A stretch of 64,000 nucleotides of DNA from Bedellia somnulentella (lineage: Eukaryota; Arthropoda; Insecta; Lepidoptera; Bedelliidae), in assembly GCA_963576735.1 (NCBI GenBank), contig CAUYWD010000278.1, positions 1-64,000 of the forward strand, in the 5' to 3' direction. Shown here piece by piece: positions 56,714-64,000 of this stretch. The position numbers and the translations under genes are program-made. Position 1 is the stretch's first letter. Each line of letters begins with the position of its first letter. A model generated the notes under the pieces. The model saw nothing but the letters and a program-made list of their open reading frames with translations. It did not search any database and was not told the origin of the DNA.

Positions 56714-58956
56714 TATTGGCTAATGATTTCGGGCTCCCCCTGTTCCATCGGCTCGTTGATTTGAGGCAACGAGCGTGCAGGCTTGCCTTTGGGCTTCACA
56801 GAACCAGTGCCATTTTTCTTGTTTGGCCGCTTACAAGACTTGGCGCCGACACGATGATCGGCCGGTTTCTTGTCAGCGGCGCACAGAGGGCAATGAGGTT
56901 TCTCCCCACAGTCCCTCGCCTTGTGACCGCCATTACCGCAGCGATAGCAAAGATCGCTGTGGTCTTCGTTAGACGAGCAGGTAGCTCTAACGTGGCCTAC
57001 CTCCAAGCATTGGAAGCATCTTAACTCCTGACGGGGCAAGATCTTGACTCGGGCTAAGCTCCAGCCTATTTGTATTTCTCCCACTTTGCTCATCAATTTA
57101 AGCGTGTTTAGGGGACAGCGAACCCAAACGGATCCAAGACCCCTGGGTCCATCTCTGACCTCCCCAATTTTAATATTTTCAGGAGAACAGTTCCCTATCG
57201 CCGCGATCGCTGATATGATCTCCTGAGGCGAAACCGTATCATCCAGTTTAGTCAATCGGAGTTCTCCGACTTTAACTGGCCTGTTTACCTTCGCCTCGGG
57301 TGGTAGAATTTCTCGTAATCTAGCAGCCAATATATCTGCCTTGGCTGCTGAGTCTGCCCCTGGAAGCTCTATTAATCTAGCTCCCGTAACCGCTTTTCGC
57401 ATTCGCAGGGACCCAATTCCCATGCCACGCAGATCTAGTTTTTGGCGAGCTTCATACATCACTTCACCAAGATTTAATCCTTTTTCCGCTGCACCATTTT
57501 CTAACGAGATGGTCACGGCCGCTGATCCAGGAACGCGGATTCTAGGAGCAGCTTGTTTTGGTTTGCCCTTCATTTTGACCTGGTTATTAGCCGGGGCAGT
57601 AGCTGGTAATGATTTTTTACCCCTTTTTACAACCGTGGACCATGTTTCAGTTTCTTGAACTGTAGGTGGTCCTCCTGTCTCTTTGCTGGATGACGAACCT
57701 AGATGGGGTAAAGCCATTTGAGACGCGACATTGCGAGCAGCGTTTGGCCCTGTTCTAGGTTGAACCAGGTTGCCAGAATTGGCAGCCGTCTTCTTGCCTT
57801 TACCTTTTCCCTTGTTTTTGACCAATTGGGGACCTGGAAGAGGTAAATTTGCTGGCTGTTTGTTCCTTTCAGTTCTGCTGCTTTGAACTTTATTGTCAGC
57901 AGCTAACGGAGGACGTATACGCTTTTCAGGTAGCAAGCGTTCCTCTAGTGCCTCCAATCTAGCGTTCATCATGGTCCCAACTTGGACCATAATAGAGCGC
58001 GTCAAGTCTTCCGTTATAACTACCGGGCTTGAGGTTGGGCGGTTATTTGTGATTTCAGCTCGGATCTCCGCCAAATCATTGCGAAGGCTAACCAATTCCG
58101 CAGCCAAAGACTCTTTATCTGTTTTGAGTCTTTGGTTTTCCTCCTTCTGGCGCGCCAACTCTTCCTGAAGTTTGATTACTTCGCTTGACGAAGAGCATTC
58201 CTTCAAGAGTTGAGAGTGCTGTCTTATGTCCTCGGCAGTTTTCTTTAGGGCCCTTACATAATCTCCCTTAAGGTTGCCAGATTTTTTGGCGACGTTTATG
58301 ATAAGAGCCACTCCCTCTTCGACTTCTTGGGCCAGCAAGGTAGCTGTCTTCTTCTCATCGGGAATTGATGAGTCCCTTTTAAGAGCGAGGGCATTTTCCC
58401 TCCTTTCCTTTCTAGCAAAATATCTATCGATTTTTTGGGATAGATCTTCTTGCTCAGAAGTTCTCTGCTCGTCCCGCAAGAATTTTTGGCGAGCTGCAGC
58501 AGCCTCCGCTCTTGCTCTTCCAACGCCAATGTACTCACCCGTGGAAGGTGGTCTACCACGGCCTCTTTTTGGTGCATTGGTTTTGCCAGTCGCAGCAGCG
58601 TCAGCGCTAGTGTCTGAGTCGGAAGTACTCAGGCCGCTTCCAGCTCGTCGTTTTCTCTGGAGCTCCAACAAGGAGTTGGTGCTTTCCAAAGACATGCGAG
58701 AACACGGTCTCTCAACGTCGTCACTTTCCGTCTCTGATAGGCGTTTGCCTTGGTCTTCTTTTCCATACGCTAGTTCAATATCCGTTATAACATTGCAGTG
58801 GTCGTTTTGACGCAGGCCCTTAGAAGAAGGACCTGCGAGGCAGTTTTTGCCCCCCCCAGAATACGTGGGGGCGCCTCCCGCAGAAGCGGAAGGGTGGGAT
58901 TCCCCCTTTCGGGGACCCACCTGGGTAATTCTCTTCAAAATTGCCGTTTTATCCAT
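56713..58956 (-). CDS. B7 ORF1: Gag-like protein, 747 aa
   Basis: ATG 58956-58954 (MDKTAILKRIT). Conserved N-terminal block; acidic LSETESDDVERPCSRMSLESTNS related to B1; AT-hook core GRGRPP near 135; SGNLKGDYVRALKKTA; coiled coil LQEELARQKEENQRLKTDKE. A long lysine-rich linker precedes the RNA-binding domain. Knuckles CFQCLEVGHVRATC, CYRCGNGGHKARDC, CPLC...H...C. The C-terminus differs from B1-B6 (NEPMEQGEPEIISQ) and leads straight into TAATG. Confidence 0.93.
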   Translation of the reverse strand: MDKTAILKRITQVGPRKGESHPSASAGGAPTYSGGGKNCLAGPSSKGLRQNDHCNVITDIELAYGKEDQGKRLSETESDDVERPCSRMSLESTNSLLELQRKRRAGSGLSTSDSDTSADAAATGKTNAPKRGRGRPPSTGEYIGVGRARAEAAAARQKFLRDEQRTSEQEDLSQKIDRYFARKERRENALALKRDSSIPDEKKTATLLAQEVEEGVALIINVAKKSGNLKGDYVRALKKTAEDIRQHSQLLKECSSSSEVIKLQEELARQKEENQRLKTDKESLAAELVSLRNDLAEIRAEITNNRPTSSPVVITEDLTRSIMVQVGTMMNARLEALEERLLPEKRIRPPLAADNKVQSSRTERNKQPANLPLPGPQLVKNKGKGKGKKTAANSGNLVQPRTGPNAARNVASQMALPHLGSSSSKETGGPPTVQETETWSTVVKRGKKSLPATAPANNQVKMKGKPKQAAPRIRVPGSAAVTISLENGAAEKGLNLGEVMYEARQKLDLRGMGIGSLRMRKAVTGARLIELPGADSAAKADILAARLREILPPEAKVNRPVKVGELRLTKLDDTVSPQEIISAIAAIGNCSPENIKIGEVRDGPRGLGSVWVRCPLNTLKLMSKVGEIQIGWSLARVKILPRQELRCFQCLEVGHVRATCSSNEDHSDLCYRCGNGGHKARDCGEKPHCPLCAADKKPADHRVGAKSCKRPNKKNGTGSVKPKGKPARSLPQINEPMEQGEPEIISQ

Positions 58957-59428
58957 TTTAGGTTGTTGGTAGGCTTTACCCTCGGCCTACCATCGAGCTG
59001 CGCTCGGCACTGGACTCCCTCCAGACATTCATCCCCTCGGCACGCCGACCTTGGGATTGGGGTAATTTTTTATAGAGATTTTCTTCCTCGCAGCCCAGAC
59101 CTCAGTGGCCTGAGCCCCCGTTCCCACCGAAGTAGGCTTACGGTTTGGCCGGCAGTATCTTGAAGACACTGCCGCCCCACAAAGACAGAACCTGGCCGAC
59201 CGATGCGACACAGACGCCAGGTTCTAACACCCGCCCCAGCCGCCCAATGTGGACAAACGCTGGGGCTAAGCCGTGCACATCAGAATGTGCCACGGCTTCC
59301 CATCCGCTTACTGCTCACTCTGAAAGCAGAGGAGAGGAACGGACTCTCGGTACATTGGCTTCACCCCGGGCTGGATTGCCCGAGGCTACTGAGCCCCCAC
59401 GCCACGACAAGGCTGTACCATGTGGGGG
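58957..59428 (-). other. B7 5' UTR
   Basis: GGTAGGC/GCCTACC hairpin, TATA-like box 59066-59074 and GGCAGT-type hairpin. About 15 bases of a C-rich stretch upstream of ORF1 found in other copies are missing. Confidence 0.7.
59349..59428 (-). ncRNA. Candidate HDV-like ribozyme, B7 5' end
   Basis: All stems as in B1. One change (ACAUGG for ACACGG) falls in the unpaired link between P1 and P2. Confidence 0.72.
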
Positions 59429-59435
59429 AACCTAA

Positions 59436-59437
<2 letters not shown>
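59429..59437. repeat. Telomere remnant AACCTAACC between B7 and B8
   Basis: Nine bases, as between B2 and B3. Confidence 0.9.
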
Positions 59438-59468
<31 letters not shown>

Positions 59469-59857
59469 GTGGGGAAATCCTCATGGATTCCCCGCCGCAT
59501 GAGGGTGCGACGGGGATATGTCAGACTTCTACTGACTAAAACCCCACGGGTGGCCATCTCAGGTGCATTTAGTGCAGGACCAACGGGAAGCACCCTAGGA
59601 AGTCTACCGTCGGTCCCGCGCACCACGCCTTTTGGCGTACGTCTCGGGAGGGGTAAGACTAATCCCCTCCTTTATGCCCTCTTCTTCTTCGGAAACTCAA
59701 GGCCACCCCTGAGCCTCCGATCTTCTCGAGGCAGGTGTGAGTGGGCACCCAGAAGCCCTCACTCTGAGCACCCCCTGCCTCTGAAACCCCGCTAGGCAGA
59801 TTCGTGACTACACTAACGGGGCTTCGCGTCCGAATAGACGCACCAGGAGCCGCGGTG

Positions 59858-62800
59858 CTAGTGTCGAACACCGCGGCGGCGGACCCTTCTCCGAGCTGGG
59901 TCCGCAATCTCCCTCTCTCTCTCGGCGGCCTCCTTCGCAAGCATGACAGTCTCGCAAAAGGAGGCCACCGCAGCCCACGCAGACGACCGATCGACCATGG
60001 CCGCCACAACGGCCCCCAACGACAAATCAGGGCCGATCTCCGCTTGGAGAATCGCCCTCTCTCCACTCCAGGCCGGGCATACCTCTAAGGTATGCTGGGC
60101 CGTGTCCTCCGGACACACCGCGCAGTGATGGCAACGGGCAGACTGCTCCCTGCCCAGCCCCCACAGATACCTACCGAAGCAGCCATGCCCTGTCAGTATC
60201 TGCGTAAGCCGGAAGCTGAGAGCTCCGTGTCCCCGCTGCAACCACCGCTCGAAGACGGGGAGAATTGCCTCCACCGTCCTATGCCCGGCGCTAGGCACGG
60301 CCAGCCTTAGCGCCCAAGCCTCGAGGGCGGCTGCCTGTACCTCCAAGCGGTAGGCAGCCGTTTCTGTCTGCGTGGGCCAGTGGCCCTGAGCCCGCCGTTC
60401 CTTCCGCCAGTGGAACGTCGACGCGAGGACTTTCGCGTCTAGGTCCCACGGCATCGACCCCGCCATCAGGCAGGCAGCCTCGCGAGAGACTGTGCGGTAG
60501 CCTCTCGACACCCTGGTGGCCATGAGCCTTTGCGGCGCGTGAAGCAGCGCCGCGTTTGGCCCATCCAGGGTGTCAGCCCATATCGGGGCGCCGTACATGG
60601 CCATCGACCGCACGACCCCCGCATATAGCTGCCTGCAACCTGACCTGGGGCCCCCCAGGTTTGGCAGCAGCTTACAAAGAGCCGCTGCTGCCACTATCAA
60701 TCTCGGCCCCAGGCGCTCAAAGTGGGCGCGGAAGGTCCATCGGCCGTCGAGAATAAGTCCAAGATAATGTAGAGTCGTCTCGACGGCAATCCTCACCCCG
60801 CCCACTACTATGGCGGAGTCCACCGGCGGGCGGTTCCGAGGCCCATGAAACCACATGGCCTCGGATTTGTTAAGGGCCACTTCTAAGCCCAGCAGCTTTA
60901 TGCGGTGCACCACTTGGGCTACGCCAGCCGTAGCCCGTATGGCGGCCTCCCTAAACGTCTTCCCCCGAGCCGTAACTAGGGTGTCATCGGCGTAACAGAC
61001 AACTTCAACACCCCAGAGATTGGCGCCGCGCAGGACCCAATCGTACCCGATGTTCCACAGGAGCGGGCCTAAAACAGACCCCTGCGGAACACCGCACGTA
61101 ACTTCGCGACGGCACCACCCCTCCCGGACCGGATATGTAATTTGCCGGTTCGAGAGGTACGACTCGAGTATTTCCCTTAGGTAAGGAGGCACTTGATGGT
61201 AAATAAGTGCCTCCCTGATACACGAATAGGGCAAGGTGTTGAAGGCATTCTTTATATCTAAAGAAGTTGCCAGCACCACCTCGCCCCGAGAGACCGCTGC
61301 GTCCGCTATATTGCGGACGCATTGCACCGCATCGACTGCTGAGCGGCAGCCGCGGAAGCCGAATTGCTGGTCCGATAAGTTCGGACCAATTTCTTCCAGA
61401 TGCCCGACGATGCGGGAGGACACTATCCGCTCTAAGAGCTTTCCCACCTCGTCGAGCAAAACGATGGGCCGGAACGCCGAGGGCTCGAGTGAGTCGGCGG
61501 GGCGCCCATCCTTGCGCAACAACACCAATTTACCTGTTCTCCAAGGCTCAGGAAACACTCCTCTTTCCAGGCACATGGAGAACAGGTTACACAACCTATC
61601 AGCAAGGAAGGGCTTCAGCGCCACCACCCAGGCCTGCCCCGGGATTCCATCTAAGCCCGGGGCCGTTTTCTTCGCCTGGAGGCGCTTAACAGCCACGGCC
61701 AACTCTGGCTCAGTGACCTCCGGCACCACCTCTTCGACTTCCGCAGCTGCAATGTACCCGCCCATCACAGGTGCAGCAAATTCTTCTCTGACCGGAAACA
61801 AGGCTGAGACTACGTTTTCCACGACCTCTGGCTGGAGACTACTAGTCAAGGGGGGCGCCCAGGGGCGAAGTCTTTGTCGGGCCATCCTATACGGGCGCCC
61901 CCAAGGATCGTCATTGAGTGTCTCCAGCAATTCCTGCTTTGAGGCAATTTTGGCCCTAAATACTGAATCTTTTAGGGCCCATTTTGCCTCTCTAAAAACG
62001 TCATAGAGGCGCTTTTCTTCAGCCTCGTTCCGGTGCCTTCTTCTTCTATGGCGGGTGTACTGGCGCTTCGCAGCAATGCACGCTACGCGCAACTGCGCGA
62101 CCTCAGCGTTCCACCAGTACACCTGCCGTCTCGGAACCGTAGGGCCCGCTCGGGGCATTGATGCGTCGCAGATCTCTGTGAGGGCATCACGAAACCACGT
62201 CACCTCATCGCTCAAGTTGGCGGCTCGTCCTGGACCAGCCAGCCACGACTGAACAATGGCAGCTTCAGTCATAAGCTCCCTGTCCAGCTTCTTGAGGGCC
62301 CATCTTGGTCCCCCATTTGACGACGAGCCGCGGGATGAGGCTGCCTGACGGGCTGTGGAGACTTCGAATCGGATATAGCGATGATCCGAATACGTCTCCA
62401 CGTCCGTGATTACCCTCCAGCCCTTAATTAGGGCCCAGAGTTCGGGAGTAGCGAAGGTCAGATCGACAATCGAACTCCCGTTGCGACGCACACACGTGGG
62501 TGTCGAACCCTTGTTTGCAACAGCTAGACCAGTAGCTGTCACCCATTCAACAGCGGCATCACCGAATGAGTTTGTGTCTGCCACCGGGGATCCCCAAGCA
62601 ACAGACTTGGCATTAAAGTCCCCGGCGACGAGCACCCGGCGGGGGCGGCTTCGGAGGACTACTGCTTCCAGCTCTTCAAGCAGAACCTCAAACTCAGCGA
62701 GTGGGCGATTGGGGGAGAAGTAGACAGAAACTATTACTTCTTCACCCACCAAAGCTTTGACGAAACCGTGACCTTGGGTCACCTCACTGATCTGAAGACC

Positions 62801-62986
62801 AGCAGCCCTCGAGATGTATATTGCCGCTACTTTGTCAAGGTCCGACACCCAGTTTGCCCCATTAGGGACATAATAGGGCTCCGAGACTATTCCAATGTCA
62901 ATTGACCACTGTGCAAGGCTCTGGAGGAATAGATCCTGACCACAAGCACAGTGGTTCAAATTTCCCTGAAGAAACCGCATTGCCAT
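59858..62986 (-). CDS. B8 ORF2: APE endonuclease / reverse transcriptase, 1042 aa
   Basis: ATG 62986-62984 (MAMRFLQGNLNHCACGQD), sharing one base with the ORF1 TAA. Motifs EPYYVP, GDFNAKS, SIVDLTF, SDHRYI, TAPGLDGIPG, SLDIKNAFNTLPY, GVPQGSVLGPLLWN, CYADDTLV and C-terminal CHHC...H...C are complete. One residue in the C-terminal region (LWGLGREQ against LWRLGREQ in B7) is among the few differences there. Open throughout. Confidence 0.95.
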   Translation of the reverse strand: MAMRFLQGNLNHCACGQDLFLQSLAQWSIDIGIVSEPYYVPNGANWVSDLDKVAAIYISRAAGLQISEVTQGHGFVKALVGEEVIVSVYFSPNRPLAEFEVLLEELEAVVLRSRPRRVLVAGDFNAKSVAWGSPVADTNSFGDAAVEWVTATGLAVANKGSTPTCVRRNGSSIVDLTFATPELWALIKGWRVITDVETYSDHRYIRFEVSTARQAASSRGSSSNGGPRWALKKLDRELMTEAAIVQSWLAGPGRAANLSDEVTWFRDALTEICDASMPRAGPTVPRRQVYWWNAEVAQLRVACIAAKRQYTRHRRRRHRNEAEEKRLYDVFREAKWALKDSVFRAKIASKQELLETLNDDPWGRPYRMARQRLRPWAPPLTSSLQPEVVENVVSALFPVREEFAAPVMGGYIAAAEVEEVVPEVTEPELAVAVKRLQAKKTAPGLDGIPGQAWVVALKPFLADRLCNLFSMCLERGVFPEPWRTGKLVLLRKDGRPADSLEPSAFRPIVLLDEVGKLLERIVSSRIVGHLEEIGPNLSDQQFGFRGCRSAVDAVQCVRNIADAAVSRGEVVLATSLDIKNAFNTLPYSCIREALIYHQVPPYLREILESYLSNRQITYPVREGWCRREVTCGVPQGSVLGPLLWNIGYDWVLRGANLWGVEVVCYADDTLVTARGKTFREAAIRATAGVAQVVHRIKLLGLEVALNKSEAMWFHGPRNRPPVDSAIVVGGVRIAVETTLHYLGLILDGRWTFRAHFERLGPRLIVAAAALCKLLPNLGGPRSGCRQLYAGVVRSMAMYGAPIWADTLDGPNAALLHAPQRLMATRVSRGYRTVSREAACLMAGSMPWDLDAKVLASTFHWRKERRAQGHWPTQTETAAYRLEVQAAALEAWALRLAVPSAGHRTVEAILPVFERWLQRGHGALSFRLTQILTGHGCFGRYLWGLGREQSARCHHCAVCPEDTAQHTLEVCPAWSGERAILQAEIGPDLSLGAVVAAMVDRSSAWAAVASFCETVMLAKEAAEREREIADPARRRVRRRGVRH

Positions 62987-64000
62987 TATTGAGTAACGTC
63001 AATGGGCTCCCCCTCCTCCATTGGCTCACTAGTTTGTGTTAGTGAGCGCGTTGGTTTAGCCTGGGGCTGTGATTTGCCGCCAGCTTTCTTCCTTTGTTTT
63101 GTCTTATTGCACGACTTAGCCCCTATTCTGTGATCTGCTGGTTTATTATCAGCCGCGCAAAGGGGACAAAAAGGTCTTCCTGAACATTCTCTGGTCTGAT
63201 GACCGGCCCCACCACAACGATAACATAGCCCACTATGGTCGGAACTTGATTGGCATGCTGCGCGGACGTGTCCGGGCTCCAAGCACTGGAAGCACCGTAG
63301 CTCCCGTTGAGGTAGCAGCTGTACCCGGGCCAGACTCCAGCCTATCTGAACCTCACCCACTTGGTTTAGCTTTTTCAGAGCTTCGGCTGGACATCGAACC
63401 CAAGCTGTTCCACGGCCTCTTGGTCCATCCCGTATTTGACCAACCTTGACGTCCCCAGGTGAGCATCCTCCTGCAGCTGCTACAGCAGTTGCAATTTCTT
63501 GGGGCGATAAAGAATCATCAAGGCCAATAAGGCGCATATCGCCAGCCTTAATTGGCCTAGAAACCTTAACTTCTGGCGGCAAAACTTGCCGTAGTTTCAC
63601 AGCAAGGGCATCAGCTTTCACCTTAGCCTCGGGTCCAGAAAGTTCAATCAGCCTAGCCCCAGTAATAGCTTTACGGGAGCGAATTTGATTAATTCCCATT
63701 TCTGACAAATCCACTATTTGCCTGGCTTTGGTCATCACGTCTGAGTAATTAAAGCCTTTGGCCTCAGCTCCTTCTACCAAGGAAACGCTCACAGCCGCAA
63801 AACGTGGAACCCGAATGGTTGGCTTTTTCTTCTTTTTATCCTTCGGGTTTTTAGTTCCGGCTTGTGTTGGAACTATTTTGTTGGCTTTCCTTTTCCCTCT
63901 CACTACTGTAGCCCAGGTCTCTTTGTCTGGGGCAGACGAAGGCCCAGGCTGAGGGTGTTCACAAGGGCGGGTCACACTCTCAGAAGCTGCCATCCTATCA
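62986..64000 (-). CDS. B8 ORF1 (partial): Gag C-terminal part
   Basis: Open from TAA at 62988-62986 to the window edge. The ATG at 63993 is internal, because two more sense codons precede it and the siblings have about 400 further residues. The visible part has the lysine-rich linker, the RNA-binding domain (MRLIGLDDSLSPQEIATAVAAA) and three knuckles: CFQCLEPGHVRAAC, CYRCGGAGHQTREC, CPLC...H...C. Ends SEPMEEGEPIDVTQ, as in B7. Confidence 0.9.
   Translation of the reverse strand, partial: DRMAASESVTRPCEHPQPGPSSAPDKETWATVVRGKRKANKIVPTQAGTKNPKDKKKKKPTIRVPRFAAVSVSLVEGAEAKGFNYSDVMTKARQIVDLSEMGINQIRSRKAITGARLIELSGPEAKVKADALAVKLRQVLPPEVKVSRPIKAGDMRLIGLDDSLSPQEIATAVAAAGGCSPGDVKVGQIRDGPRGRGTAWVRCPAEALKKLNQVGEVQIGWSLARVQLLPQRELRCFQCLEPGHVRAACQSSSDHSGLCYRCGGAGHQTRECSGRPFCPLCAADNKPADHRIGAKSCNKTKQRKKAGGKSQPQAKPTRSLTQTSEPMEEGEPIDVTQ

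Larger units (their letters stand above)
53172..59428 (-). mobile_element. B7: full-length family B retrotransposon (B7/B8 subfamily)
   Basis: Poly(T) 53172-53191; body 6237 bp; both ORFs open with direct TAATG overlap. Closest to B8. Confidence 0.95.
59438..64000 (-). mobile_element. B8: family B retrotransposon, 5' part beyond the window
   Basis: Poly(T) 59438-59466, 3' UTR 59467-59857, ORF2 complete, ORF1 running out of the window. Same subfamily as B7. Confidence 0.93.

Noticed and set aside
1..64000. Host protein-coding genes, tRNA or rRNA
   Set aside because: All recognisable coding content belongs to the retroelements; no intron-bearing or RNA gene pattern was seen.

Overview
The window is a piece of insect telomere/subtelomere. 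It consists only of (CCTAA)n/(TTAGG)n repeats and retroelements inserted into them; I see no host gene, tRNA or rRNA. TTAGG is the common insect telomere motif (Lepidoptera, Hymenoptera, Hemiptera and others), and the sequence does not fix the order. CCTAA is on the + strand, so the chromosome end should lie to the left (low coordinates).

Layout: A1 (1-2434, minus, 5'-truncated) | telomere repeats 2435-4487 | G1 (4488-8879, PLUS strand, Gag only) | repeats 8880-9721 | B1 (9722-15965) | 89 bp repeats | A2 (16055-21014, 5'-truncated) | 5.1 kb repeats to 26143 | then a nearly continuous head-to-tail row on the minus strand: B2 (26144-32317), B3 (32327-38592), B4 fragment (38597-39792), short ORF-less element S1 (39857-40667), B5 (40687-46829), B6 (46894-53107), B7 (53172-59428) and B8 (59438 to beyond 64000). 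Spacers in this row are only 4-64 bp of CCTAA.

Families A and B look like R1-clade, TRAS/SART-type telomere-specific non-LTR retrotransposons. ORF1 is a Gag with three C-terminal zinc knuckles. ORF2 has an APE-type endonuclease, a reverse transcriptase with a YADD box, and a C-terminal CCHC. Six B copies (B1, B2, B3, B5, B6, B7) keep both ORFs open, so the family is probably young or active. Every A and B junction has the same phase: repeat strand CCTAACC then poly(T) on the 3' side, and AACCTAACC directly after the 5' end. ORF1 and ORF2 of B touch through TAATG/TGATG stop-start overlaps.

Three things stand out. (1) All full-length B copies and S1 begin with an approximately 80-nt sequence that folds as an HDV-like self-cleaving ribozyme (P1 7 bp, P2 5 bp, P3 3 bp, P4 6 bp, with a compensatory P2 change). 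Its predicted cleavage site is exactly the telomere/element junction. (2) G1 is a Gag-only element in the opposite orientation, with a long 5' UTR, a long A-rich 3' UTR and a poly(A) tail facing the centromere. This is the layout of Drosophila HeT-A, but within a TTAGG telomere. (3) S1 is a short element with no ORF. It has the B ribozyme at one end, the B5-type 3' end at the other, and two co-varying stem-loop units between. A structured module with a TATA-like box is shared by B 5' UTRs, S1 and, in two tandem copies, the 3' UTR of A2.
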